DNA from: Cryptomeria japonica
Lineage: Eukaryota > Streptophyta > Pinopsida > Cupressales > Cupressaceae
NCBI RefSeq assembly: GCF_030272615.1
Contig: NC_081409.1
Location: forward strand, 915,349,340-915,413,339
Length of the DNA: 64,000 nucleotides
Reading direction: 5' to 3'
Each line of letters starts with the position of its first letter. Positions within the stretch are counted from its first letter, which is position 1. Below the pieces are notes generated by a model, which was not told where the DNA came from, did no database searches, and was given only the letters and a program-made list of their open reading frames with translations. A program made the position numbers and the translations under genes. Shown here one piece after another: positions 50,531 through 61,168 of the stretch.

Positions 50531-51196
50531 TTTTTAGTTTTGGTTATGTAGATAGGGTAGTTCTCTATTAACTCTTGCGAGTTAATTTTACTTATGGTTA
50601 AAAACTATTGGTCTGGCGACCTATTTATATGTTTTGTAATGACTTTATTGGGGTTCACTAAGTTTTTGAAAAACTATCTTTTAAATTGGCTCAAAAACTT
50701 TGCGTATGTAGAAAGGTGGATGATCATCAATGAATGAAAATCTCATTAACAATTATCTTTGATCTCAAATCTATGTGTTTGATATTTGGAATTTGATTTC
50801 TGTGAAAATCTGTTTCAAGGAAAGAGTCGTTAAACTTTCTATGTGTGCAAAAAATTATCAGCGAATTTCATCTTTAAAGGCTTTTCATTTCATTTTAGTG
50901 TACATGTGAAGTCTGTCAGATTTATGAAAAGAGTTATATATGAATCAGTTCTTGTGTTCATTTCATATTGACTGGTGAATGCAATTACCTTTTAGTGCTT
51001 TCTAGTGAAAAACATACTATTGATTGTGTGTAATTTGGAGCTGATTGAATATTTATTAAAGGGAGTTGTACCTTAATTCAGAGGTTAATCAATATAATGA
51101 TTATCCTATTGATTGGTAGAGAATTTATCTTTCTTTCCTTGAGCCATAATGTATAGAGATTAAATTAATAAAGGGAGACAAATCTAATTACCAACA
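50492..51196 (+). repeat. Probable LTR (right edge supported, left edge unknown)
   Basis: Non-coding AT-rich sequence ending CCAACA a few bases before a tRNA-type primer site, which is where a 5' LTR should end. Contains TATTTATATG-like sequence near 50615-50630. No second LTR copy lies in the window, so the left boundary cannot be set; it could lie further upstream and include the accessory frame. Confidence 0.5.
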
Positions 51197-51202
51197 GATT
51201 TT

Positions 51203-51219
51203 TGGCGACTCTGTTGGGG
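51203..51219 (+). other. Primer binding site, Tat type
   Basis: TGGCGACTCTGTTGGGG just after the LTR-like end CCAACA. Motifs of the form TGGCGACTC...TGGGG are the usual primer site of plant Tat and Ogre-like elements; an Arg tRNA is the likely primer, which was not checked against a tRNA. Confidence 0.75.
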
Positions 51220-51282
51220 GGGAATAAGAATAATTGGTTTTAAAAAAAGGTCGTCGTTACGGTTATGCTTTGTTCTTCATAA

Positions 51283-52560
51283 ATGGTTTTGCCTCATGAA
51301 GGATTTTTGCCTATTATGCAACCAAATTTAAATTGGGTACAAGAAGAGCAAAGTAATATTATCTCTAAGCTCGATACTCTAGCCTGGAGGCATAGAAGAA
51401 GCCGAGCAGAATATGACACAATAAGTGTGCTTCTTGGTGAAATAGAAAGGCAAGCAGATCATCCTGCGGTAGCCTTTGAAAGGGTAATTGTTCCTAGGAT
51501 TTTATTTATTTACATCCTAGACAATCAATTACAAAATCCCAAACATTTGTTACCCTGATTGTTCCACACTGGACTCTAGGCCATATACCAGATCCCAAAG
51601 AAGGGTGGGGGTTTCAGATCCCATCTTTGAAGAGTTGCAGAATTTAAATTTTCAACCTACCTTCTCGTCTCAATGAAGGGCAAGAAGTAGACCTCCATCC
51701 CCATTACCTTTATCACTTGCGTCTCCAGTTTTCCAAGCTTTGGTCCTGCACGGTCTTGCCTTACCAATTTCATTTAATCCGACCCCTCTTAATATCATAC
51801 TCCCAATGGCAGTGAATAACCTATGGGGGGCAGCTATAGGCCCGTTGAATTTAGGTTTGAACCTTAACCCCTTGCCAAAAGCTACTAGGGATCATTTGCC
51901 CAAATTTAGCGGGGATGGGACAATCACTGTTGATGAGCACCTGAATGCTTTCAGTGTACCCTATGGAGTGATAGCGGTTCAACATAAGGATGTGGCTATC
52001 AGGTTGTTTATCTAGACATTAATAGGTGTGGCAGCTGATTGGTTTTATCATTTGCCGAATAGTGTGATAACGACCTGGCAAGATCTAAAGACAAGATTCA
52101 AAGCTAGATTCAAGGTGGTCGAGGATGAACATTTCCTCCTAGCTCAGTTATCCCAATTAATAAAGGAGCTTCCTGAATCCATGAGGGAATTTGTAACGAG
52201 ATTTGATAAGATCCTACACAAGATTTTGATTAATCAAAAACCCTCGGATGACAATCTCAAATGTTTTTTTATTAATTCTATGCCCTTTGAAATAAGCTTC
52301 CCGATTCGTAGGCAAAGGGTTGCAGATTTGAATGCCGCTAAAACTCTTGTAGTTGAATTAGAGGATGATTTGATCACAACGGGCAAATGGAAAAGATAAG
52401 TACAAACATCTAATGCCCAACCCACGACTTCCTCAGATCTTATTATTCAACATTTAATGAATGATGTAATTGCCCTTAAGAGATAGACTCCTAAAGCAAG
52501 TACTTCCTATTATCAATCATACCAAGACATTCCTAGGAAGTATCCTAGCCAATAGGGAGT
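51283..52560 (+). pseudogene. Gag of the Tat-like element
   Basis: A first frame (51283-51558) has a helical N-terminal part. The frame of 51740 onward holds the retrotransposon gag domain: LPKFSGDG, DEHLNAF, AADWFYHLPNSVITTWQDLKTRFKARF, ESMREFVTRFDKI. Stops are a TAG at 52013 (likely former Gln before TLIGVAADWF), a TAA at 52397 and two TAGs near 52484 and 52554. Gag would package the RNA. A zinc knuckle is not visible. Confidence 0.82.
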
Positions 52561-53760
52561 AGGTGGAGGAACACAATTACAACTACCCCCTGTACAACAA
52601 AGACTTTCTATTGAAGCACCTCCCCTCAAGATAAACTCTTGTGTGTTTCATTTAACTGATGAACATGATGGTTCTTCGTGTCTAGAGATGGTTCATTTTT
52701 CTCAAATGATCAGTAAAGGACAAACAATCTTAGATTCTGATGAAGGAGGTTCCCAAAGTATGTCTGGCGACTCTAAAATTCATTATATGGAATATGTCTC
52801 TGACTCAGAAAGGGGAGGAAACATGTTGGTCTCTTCGGAGGATTCTTCATGTGCAATTCTTACTAGAACTCAACAAAATTTGAAATCCCAAGATGTTGTA
52901 ACACTGATCCACAACACTATGAAAGGGAAGGAAATTTTGACCTGTCATGGAGGTGTATCAAAATTTGTTCAAGAGGTTGCTTCCTCGAGTTCTGATTCTT
53001 TTACTAACTCTTTTGATATCATTGAATTTTGCAAGACATCTTGTGTTCAGATTACTCTGGCTGAGTATTTGAAGTTAAACCCGAAGGAGCAAGATAGATT
53101 GGTTGAATTTGTCAAAGGGAGTGATGCTCATGCCTTATCAAGTGAAACCCAAGCACCTATGAGTAATAATTCTCAAGCACATAAAAATTTCATCCCTACT
53201 TTAGTAGTTCCCAAAGTCCCACCAAAGACTATCCCTCTACAAGCTGAGTTGGTTGAACCCAATTTTGAAGATAAACCAGAACCTTTCTATGTGTCCTTAT
53301 ATATTAATGGGCATAAGTTGAGTAACTGTATAATAGATTCTGGAGCATCTGAAAATGTCATGCCCTCAGCCGTAGAAAAAGCTTTAGGTTTAACCCTAAC
53401 TAAGACCTTTGGCAAATGTTACTCCATGGATTCCAAGCAAGTTCCTTTATTAGGGCAAATTAAGGATGCACAGGTCGCTTTAGTAGCACACCCTACCAAG
53501 AGAATTAGGTTGACAATTCTAGTGGCTGACATCCCTACTAGATAAGGAATGTTGTTGAGCCATACTTTTTGCAAAGATATGGGAGGGGAAATTAGGATGA
53601 ATTGGTCTCAAGCAATGATCACAGTTGGAAAACAAAGAGTTATTTTGCACCCTGAAACCAAAGCTAAATACATAGTCTTTCCCTCAGATGATCCGAAAGC
53701 TCAAATTTTGTATCAAGATTGTAGCTTTGGTAATTACATGATATCAACTCATCCTCAAGA
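52561..53760 (+). pseudogene. Aspartic protease region of the Tat-like element
   Basis: The frame of 52643-53545 carries VSLYINGHKLSNCIIDSGASENVMP, an intact D-S-G-A protease motif, followed by ALGLTLTKTFGKCYSMD. A TAA at 53543 is followed in the same frame by SHTFCKDMGGEIRMNW and PSDDPKAQILYQDC. The upstream 170 residues are acidic and Ser-rich with no domain. It would cleave the polyprotein. Confidence 0.85.
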
Positions 53761-54226
53761 CGAGAGTATGGCGATGGATTTGAGTATGACTGACGAACTC
53801 TGGACTATGGAATTTGATAGGAGTTGTTCATCTTCTGGATCAGGGGCCAAGGTCATATTGATACCTCCCAAAGGCAAGGTTATTCCTTATTCTTTTAAAT
53901 TGGAATTCAAAAATATGAATAATACGACCAAATCTGAGGCTTTGTTATTAGGTCTGGCTAAAGTGAAGAGGTTGCAAATCAAAATGTTGAGAGTGAGAGG
54001 TGACGCTGAACTTATTGTTAAACAAGTGAGGGGTTTATTTTTTGTTAAAAATGAGAGACTGAGACATTATAGAAATCGTGTTTGGGACAAGATTGAAGCC
54101 TTCGATGCTTTTTCAATTGAAGCGGGTCTTAGGGAGTTTAACTCAAGGGCTGATTATTTGGTGGTATTTGCAACCTTACTGGTACCTCATTTGGATTTCA
54201 CAACTGATACTTACAAGGTTGAATAA
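53761..54226 (+). pseudogene. Additional RNase H (aRNH) located before RT
   Basis: In frame with protease: WTMEFDRSCSSSGSGAKVIL, YSFKLEFKNMNNTTKSEALL, RVRGDAELIVKQVRG and EFNSRADYLVVFATLL. All four acidic positions of the RNase H1 fold (Asp in EFDRS, Glu in KSEAL, Asp in GDAEL, Asp in RADYL) are visible. In the Ogre and Retand elements I know of, this extra domain follows the gypsy RNase H; here it precedes RT. The frame ends in TAA at 54224, then continues. Confidence 0.85.
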
Positions 54227-54241
54227 GTCTATAGACCTAGT

Positions 54242-55438
54242 GTGCCTAATAATTCTGAATCTTGGCAGGTTTTTGAAAATGATAAACAAATTCAGAATTT
54301 TTTACAATGTGCTGACATTTTTACATCCTTGTTTTACAAGGGGTCAGAGGCGAGTTGTAAAGAGTTTTCTCCCAATACACCAGAGGAATTGCATGATGGA
54401 ATGTTGCAGTTGAAAGGAAATAAAATCCCAAAGGGTTTAGTCTCTCTTGAATGCCTTTTTGACAGGAAAGATGGGTATATTAAGAAAAGGGAAAAAGAAC
54501 CCCCTGTAATTCAAAACTCTAGTGAGTATGAGCAAATCAACATTGGTACCAATGAGGATCCTAAATTGGTTAATTTGGGAAAGTTCTATTCTGAAGAGGA
54601 GAAAAAAAAGTTTGTCAGATTGTTGTTTGAGTTTAAAGATGTTTTTGCATGGAGTTATGATGATTTAAAGAATTTTAGGGATGGTAAGTTCCAACATCAA
54701 ATTCCTTTAAAACCAGGTGTTAGTCCTTTTCGACAGAAGTTAAGGAATTTTATTCCAAAGGTAGTAGAAGCAATCTTTCACGAGGTTGATAAGATGTTGA
54801 AGGTGCAAATTATTTACCCTCTATACCATTCCACCTGGATTGCTAACATAGTTCATGTTCGGAAGAAAAACAGTGAAATACGAATCTGTGTTGATTTCAT
54901 AAACTTAAACCAAGCAAGTTTGAAAGACAATTACCTCCTGCCCACAATGGACCATATTTTACAAACCGTTTATGGGTCGGAGATGATGTCCATGTTGGAT
55001 GACTTTTCTGGGTATAATCAAATTAGTGTCGCGGAGCAAGACCAACACAAGATGACCTTTATAACTCCCTGGGGTACCTTTGCATATAACATAATGCCCT
55101 TCGAGTTGATTAATGCAAGGACAACATTCCAAAGGGCGATGGATCTTTCCTTCGGGCATTTGAGGGATAAGATCATTGTGGTGTATTTAGATGATTTGAC
55201 CGTTTTCTCCACGAAAAGGAAACATCATGTGCGAGATTTGAGAAAAGTTCTGGTGAGATGTAGGGAGCATGGGGTATCATTAAATCCTAAAAAGTCTATT
55301 TTTGGGGTCATAGAAGGAAAACTTTTAGGACATATCGTTTCACAGGAGGGAGTAAAGGTTGATCCATAGAGGGTAAAAGCGATACAGCAACTCAGTGTCC
55401 CCCCAAATAGAAATGGAGTAAGGTCCTTCTTTGGACAG
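54242..55438 (+). pseudogene. Reverse transcriptase of the Tat-like element
   Basis: A long uninterrupted frame. RT blocks run VRKKNSEIRICVDFINLNQ, MMSMLDDFSGYNQI, MTFITPWGTFAYNIMPFELINARTTFQRAM, IIVVYLDDLTVFS (catalytic YLDD present), NPKKSIFGV, KLLGHIVSQEG. About 100 residues upstream of RT form the usual linker with FAWSYDDLKNF. The only stop is TAG at 55367, after the core, before VKAIQQL. Confidence 0.93.
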
Positions 55439-55980
55439 GTGAACTTCTTAAGGCGTTTTATTCCTAATTTTGCTAAAACTACCAAATACATTTTAAATAT
55501 GATGAGTGAAAAAGTAGCCTTTAAGTGGAATGAAGCAGGCAGAAAAGCTTTTGAAGAGATTAAAAGGGCAATTATGCACGCACCCATTCTATTTAATCCC
55601 GACTTTAATAAAGACTTTATTATTTACTGTTATGCATCAAAACATACTATGTCTGGGATTTTGGTACAGAAAGGTGAGGATAATGAAGAGCTTCCAATCT
55701 CCTTCATTAGTGTTCCCCTAAAGAAGCATGAGTTGAAATACTCACTGGATAGAGAAGCAAGTCTATGCCTGTGAAGCAATTCAAGTACAACATACTTCAA
55801 TCACATGCAACTATTTTTGTTCCCAGATCTGTAGTAAAAGTTGTTTTAACCCAACAGGATGTTGGTATCAACAATAGAGCATCTTGGGTCTCCAAGATTC
55901 AAGAATTCAATTTGGACATCAAGCCCACTAAAATGGTCAGAGGACAAGGCCTTTGCAAATTGATAGCAGAGAATGAGTTG
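55439..55980 (+). pseudogene. Gypsy RNase H of the Tat-like element
   Basis: FFGQVNFLRRFIPNFAKT and FKWNEAGRKAFEEIKRAI lead into the RNase H, where DFIIYCYASKHTMSGILVQ has Tyr-Ala where the catalytic Asp is expected (Y-A-S for D-A-S). The TGA at 55772 and a small deletion and frame change near 55760 precede VKQFKYNILQSHA. The remainder, ASWVSKIQEFNLDIKPTK, is typical of the family. Activity is unlikely. Confidence 0.82.
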
Positions 55981-56442
55981 AACAAAGAGGACAGTCTACC
56001 CCTAACCCTGTTCGTCAGTCATCCGGATCCTTGGCTCACCAATGTTGTGTATTATCTTATGTATGGAGACTGTCTAGATCATCTTTCTCTTAGGGAGAAA
56101 AGAAATTTAAGGTTGAAAGATGCAAAGTACGGCATTTCAAACAACATATTGTACAAGAAAGGCTTAGATGGCACTTTCTTCTGATGTGTCGATAAACCGC
56201 ACCAAGAAGCTCTATTGAAAACTTTTCATAATGAAGCATGCAGGGGTCACTTCTCTTCTAGAGTTACTGCATACAAAATCCTAAGGAACTGTTACTATTG
56301 GTTGGGAATGTTCAAGGATGCATACATCTAGGTGGTGAGGTGTGATAAGTGCAAGTTGTTTATAGGTAAACCCCAGTTGGCCGCCTTGCCTTTGAGACCC
56401 ATGGTAATTGAAGAACGTTTTAAACAATGGGGGTTAGATTGA
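55981..56442 (+). pseudogene. Integrase N-terminal part, truncated by insertion
   Basis: The zinc-binding region is clear: FHNEACRGHFSSRVTAYKIL, then WLGMFKDAYI, then RCDKC (HHCC). A TGA at 56182 replaces a likely Arg (CGA) and a TAG near 56329 a likely Gln. The sequence stops at FKQWGLD, the first residues of the catalytic core, exactly where the next LTR begins. Confidence 0.88.
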
Positions 56443-57601
56443 TGAATACTAAGAGGGGGGGGTCAATTAGTATGCCAAAAAAACTGCACTGAAACACTTA
56501 AACAGTCTAAAGATAAACTGGTAAAACAGTTTAACAAACAGACCGGTTATCACACATGCAAACCAAAATGCAAATAAAGAATTCACCCATAAAAGCAATA
56601 CAACCATAACACAAGATATTTGACATGGAAACCCAAATGGGAAAAACCACAGTGAGATGGAACTCACAAGTCACTATCTACAGAATAGAAACCAGACCGA
56701 TTAAGGTTAGACCGGTTAAGGTCTTACAATGTTCTTCACTAGAACAGATCCTGTTAGGAATCTCAATCTCTGTTAGGAGATAAGTCCAATCAAGGACTAC
56801 CTTGCTAGAGGATTTTAGATTCACAAAGGTGAACCACCTTGTTAGAGGGTTTTACAAAAGGCTTTTGGGCCTACCCGGTTAAGGGCTACAAACTTGTCAA
56901 AGATGTGAGTAATCAACAAGTATTTGATCTATCTAATAGCACAAACTGCTCGGTTAGATCCTTGATAGCTCATTCTTAATGCACTCCTGCATTACTTCAG
57001 TCTTCTACACATTCATATTCTTTCCAACTCCTCAACCTCCTTAAACGCTAGCCGCAACATCGACTATCACAACAACAATAACAACAACCTAAAACCCTAG
57101 ACATGATGTCCTTATAAAGGAAACTAATTTCATGTCGGTCCAATGGGATTACATTAAAATTTTCTAGGTTCAATGAACCTAGACATACTAGGTAGTACGT
57201 CACAAAAAGCATTGCTACAGTGTCGGCACCATCAAACAATCGGTGGATTGGTAACTCATCACAAAATGTCAGTTGGTAACTCATCACAGAGTATTACCAG
57301 TTCATGCAAAATACCAGTTGTCGGTTTATCAAGAATGAAGACTGGTAGAAATGTGTTATGCTGCTTTAATCCCTCATACCGCTTGGTATCCACGAACCGC
57401 TTGGGGTCAACATGCCACTTTAGACCGGTAAACACATTCTGCAAAATATCAATAGTCTAAAGACTATAATACAACATACCTACAACATACCAGTTTGGAA
57501 CAAATACCGGTTGTGCTCTAACTCATACATATAAAGAGGATCTTAATGCAAGTGTGTGTCCATCAATGACAATCACAACATGAACATCAAGAATGCCAAC
57601 A
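56443..57601 (-). repeat. LTR, 1159 bp, rich in CCGGT motifs
   Basis: Plus-strand edge TGAATACTAAGAGGGGGGGG and opposite edge GAATGCCAACA give the TG...CA form. The five bases before it, ATTGA (56438-56442), are the candidate target duplication; the other copy is outside the window. ACCGGT, CCGGTT and related CGGT motifs recur many times, and TGGTAACTCATCAC occurs twice (57249 and 57273). Confidence 0.8.
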
Positions 57602-57613
57602 ATCTCCCCCTTT
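57602..57613 (-). other. Polypurine tract
   Basis: On the minus strand AAAGGGGGAGAT directly precedes the LTR start TGTTGGC. It fixes orientation and identifies this LTR as the 3' LTR. Confidence 0.8.
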
Positions 57614-57935
57614 GGCATTGATGGCAACTGTTAGGAAAATAAAATTTTGACATCTAAGTGTTTTACAACAAAAACATGCCATTAGCAAAATTGCTCCCCC
57701 TAAGCATATACACTATCCCTTAATCCACACAATGTATAGCAATTTTGCATGCAGAGCATAAACATTGAGATATCAGAGCATATAGCATATATCAAAGCAT
57801 ATAGCAAAATTTTAAGTACCAGATACTTCTCCCCTATACTTCACAAAAATAGAATACTTCTCCCCCTTTGCCAACAATGACAAAGTACCGCTAAACAACC
57901 CTGTTTCCATTTGATATATATAAATAATTAAAAGT

Positions 57936-59943
57936 TTATGACAATAAGGAATAGTACTTGTCAAAAATAGATTTATAGTCCTGTAAGAATTGCTTCATTG
58001 ATAGAGACCAGGACTCAAGTAGGGAGGTGGCCACTTCTTTCTTGGTTTGCATCTGTGAGACCTGTTCTTCCATGGCATCAAATGTGCTCATCTCCTGTGT
58101 AACTGTCAAGGCATCCAGGTTCAGATAACACTTCTGAAGAATTTGCAGACGTGGAAGTAAAACCAGTTGTAGCTCTCGCAAATCTCTAGATCGTGTGCTG
58201 ATCTCTTGCTCCATTTTGGCTGACTGGATATGAAACTGGTGAACAGTTTGCCCATAAGTTGCAAAGGAATCATAAGGTGGATTGAATGTGCTCAAGTAAG
58301 ACTGTAATTCTATTTGAAGCTTTTGCTTCTGAGCTAGCACATCATTATAGAAGAGATGGGGTTGGCAGATTTTGCTAAGTAGCAGATTTCCCTCATCTAA
58401 AGCATCCCTTATAGCCTTTTGGTCTTTCTGCAGTTCAGACCGGAGCTCATTCAACTTCTTTACCAAAGCAATGTTAAGAGCTTTTTGATGCTCTTTCTTG
58501 ACACTTGCCTCAACTGCTTCTTCTAGGCTCTGCACCTAATCATCCACTACTGTGCATAGTAGCTTAAGCTTTGCTAGTGATGATTCAGTGTTTGGAAGAT
58601 TTGTACTGGGTATCAAACTGGTAAGTGTGTCCACAACCGCTTGAATTATATCTTGCTCCTTCCTTCGAATGATTTCAAAGCACATTTGAGCAACCTTGAT
58701 GCTCTGCATTAGCTCTGATTCACTTGCAGACTGGAGATCTATAGGACTAGAGAGGTCAGCCGATTTGGCTTGACTCTCGATTGCCTTCGGAGTCTCCATC
58801 TGGGTGCTCTTCACCGCTTCTCCTACCTCTTCTGCTTCTCTCCTCTTCTATGTTTCCTTGTCCTCTTCAACCTTTTTCTTTTTTGCTTCCTTCTTCTTCT
58901 CTTGTTCCTTATCTTCTTTTTCCTTCTTCTTCTTTTCATCTTTTAGCTTCTTTTTCTCCTCTTCATCCTTCTTTTGCTTCTCCTCTTCATCTTTCTTCTT
59001 CTTTTCCTCTTCATCCTTTTTCTTTTTCTCTTCTTCCTTCTGCTTCTTCTTCTCCTCTTCATCTTTCTTCTTCTTTTCTTCTTCAGCTTTCTTCTTCTTT
59101 TCCTCTTCATCCTTTTTCTTTTTCTCTTCTTCCTTCTTCTTTTGCTTCTCTTCTTCATCCTTCTTCTGCTTCTCTTCTTCATCCTTCTTCCTCTTCTCTT
59201 CTTTTTTCATTTTCCTCTACTCGGCCTCTTTCTTTGCCGCTTCCTGACTATCCTCAGCCTTCTTCTCCTATTCAGCCTATTGCTCTTGACCTGTTACCTC
59301 AGATGGTATCTCCTGGGTAACATCTTCTCCTTCTAGGGCATCGACATCAATAGTGTCGACCAGTTCATCAACCAGAATTCCTTCATCATCAAATGCTTTA
59401 TCCGGTCTGGATATAGCCAGTTCTTTCTCATCTTGCCAGTTGGCTTCAGCCAATTGATGCATCTTCAGAGCATCTAAGGCATGAGTGTGTGTATCCTTGA
59501 GCACTTCCTTACCTTTTCCTTCTAGTAACATGAGTCTTCTTCTTCTCATGAAGAAAAGACCTTTGTATTTGTTCATTACATCGAATAGTTCCAAATTTGA
59601 TATTTCAGGAAAGTGCTTAGCAAAAACTTTTTCTCTCATTTCCTGTTCCCTCTCTATGGCAATGTGCCATTTATTGTCTAAAGACTTATACAAAGAATCC
59701 GGTGTTTCAGATCTAATTTCTGAAGGGGACTGGTCATTAATACATAAATATTGAATTATTTCTTTTTCCACCGCCTCCTTCTCATCATCATTAAAGTCAT
59801 CAAAATAATCAATTAAATCATTAAATACTTTTCTCCTAATGTTTTTGATAGTTCTTTGACAATGTGTCAAAGGTTTGTAGGTGGAGATATCTATATTTAC
59901 CGGTGCTGATTGTCTACCCCAACTATAATGACAATGATAATAC
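57936..59943 (-). pseudogene. Coiled-coil accessory protein with a KKDEEEK repeat
   Basis: A single frame of about 669 codons without an indel, interrupted by five stops, all TAG (59277, 59268, 59217, 58848, 58536), ending in TAA at 57936. There is no ATG at the left end: coding-like sequence (YSWGRQSAPVNIDISTYKPL) continues up to a splice-acceptor-like TTTCAATTACAG at 59944-59955, so an upstream exon is likely. The order is an acidic N-terminal domain (DLIDYFDDFNDDEKEA, ISNLELFDVMNKYKGLFF), about 120 residues of Lys/Asp/Glu repeats (59210-58850), then a long coiled-coil (ELRSELQKDQKAIRDAL, SRDLRELQLVLLPRLQIL). Position just before the PPT is where env-like or other 3' ORFs sit in some LTR elements. 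No membrane helix is seen, so an envelope role is not supported. Confidence 0.65.
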
Positions 59944-59955
59944 CTGTAATTGAAA

Positions 59956-61168
59956 TCTCAATCCGAAGTTTGGACATTCATATGGTAGAATTTACTATTC
60001 TCATGGCTGGTGTTCATTTAATTGTCAATCTAGGAACGTAAAACTTGAAATGGGTATGCAATATATATGCACTAAGCTCCTTAAATGATTATTCTGTATT
60101 ACTACAAGAAAGGTAGGAATGGAAATCATAAAAGGCTAAATGAAAGCTTTACAAAACTCTGCTGAAATGATCTAATGAAAATAACAGGAATCACACCGTT
60201 CTACCTTGGCTGTAGGAACAGTCAAAGGATCTATTTCTAGTAACTGCAGGAACAATCCAGTCATGAACTTCTACTACAACTAAGTAAAAATTAACTTCAC
60301 TAATCATAAACACAGGATCACTCACCAAGTGGGTCCCCTTGGATGAGTGATATCAAACTCTCAACAAAGAACTATTAATAAATCAGAATAACATATTCTT
60401 ATTCATTTCTTCCTGAAAAAATGATTACATATTTTTCAAAAAGAGAAAATTCAGAAGGCTTGACAAAACTCTACTCAATTCCTTTCCATTCTGTCTAACT
60501 CTCAGAAAGAAGGAAGATCTTATTATAAAGAAAAGATAAACTACAATGGACAACTCAAGTTATGCTCAGAAGAAGAGGTGGATAGCTGCAGATGAAGGGG
60601 ATAATAGAGAGCTTGGTTGTAGGAACTGTGGATCTGAAACCGAACCACAGTCTTTGAACGCCAAAGCAATATTTTGTGAATTAAATATGCACCAGAGTTA
60701 AACTCCCATGGTGAAGTACAACTGCTTCGATTATGCCATACATTGCGCTCACTTGAATCTCCTTCAATTTACCTCTAGCTATCTGAACGTGATTCTCCAG
60801 TCCTTAGGCGCGAAAGAAAATCCTCCACCGCAGCATCAATTATTATCTACACTAAAACAAAAACAACATACAAGGACATGCATATGTATCTTACTTAACT
60901 AATACATTCATTAACTCACATATGAAATCATCCCAAATAATCCGCATATCATAGGGACAAATCATTTGGCTGCAGGAATAAATTGGCATGGCTACATGAA
61001 TTAACCGACAAAGTTCAAACATGACTTCTTGAGTTTAGTTTTAAAATATGGATTACATATAGTCAATTCACAATACCTTACTATCACAATCCAACCCAAA
61101 AGATACCAAAAACCTAAGAGTCCTGATAAAAAACATGTCAATACATCGACTTATCATGGCCCCCAACT
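59956..61168. other. Non-coding stretch, possibly an intron of the accessory gene
   Basis: No gene seen on either strand. It lies between two minus-strand accessory frames; with the acceptor-like site at 59944-59955 on its left, it could be one intron of about 1.2 kb. No convincing donor was identified. Confidence 0.35.

Larger units (their letters stand above)
50492..56442 (+). mobile_element. Ty3/gypsy Tat-like retrotransposon, 3' end cut off
   Basis: Order on the plus strand: LTR-like region, PBS (51203), gag, aspartic protease, an extra plant-type RNase H, reverse transcriptase, gypsy RNase H, integrase zinc domain. The frame is nearly continuous from 51740 to about 55755 and then shifts once. 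It stops in the integrase at 56442, where the LTR of another element begins. An extra archaeal-type RNase H is the hallmark of the Tat group. Coding capacity is lost through at least ten stops. Confidence 0.82.

Noticed and set aside
58781-59336. Plus-strand Ser/Phe/Leu-rich frames up to 179 codons
   Set aside because: They lie opposite the KKDEEEK-coding repeat and mirror its GAA/AAG composition.
57936-59943. Envelope-like protein role for the 3' frame
   Set aside because: Position fits, but no signal peptide, transmembrane helix or cleavage-type motif is visible.
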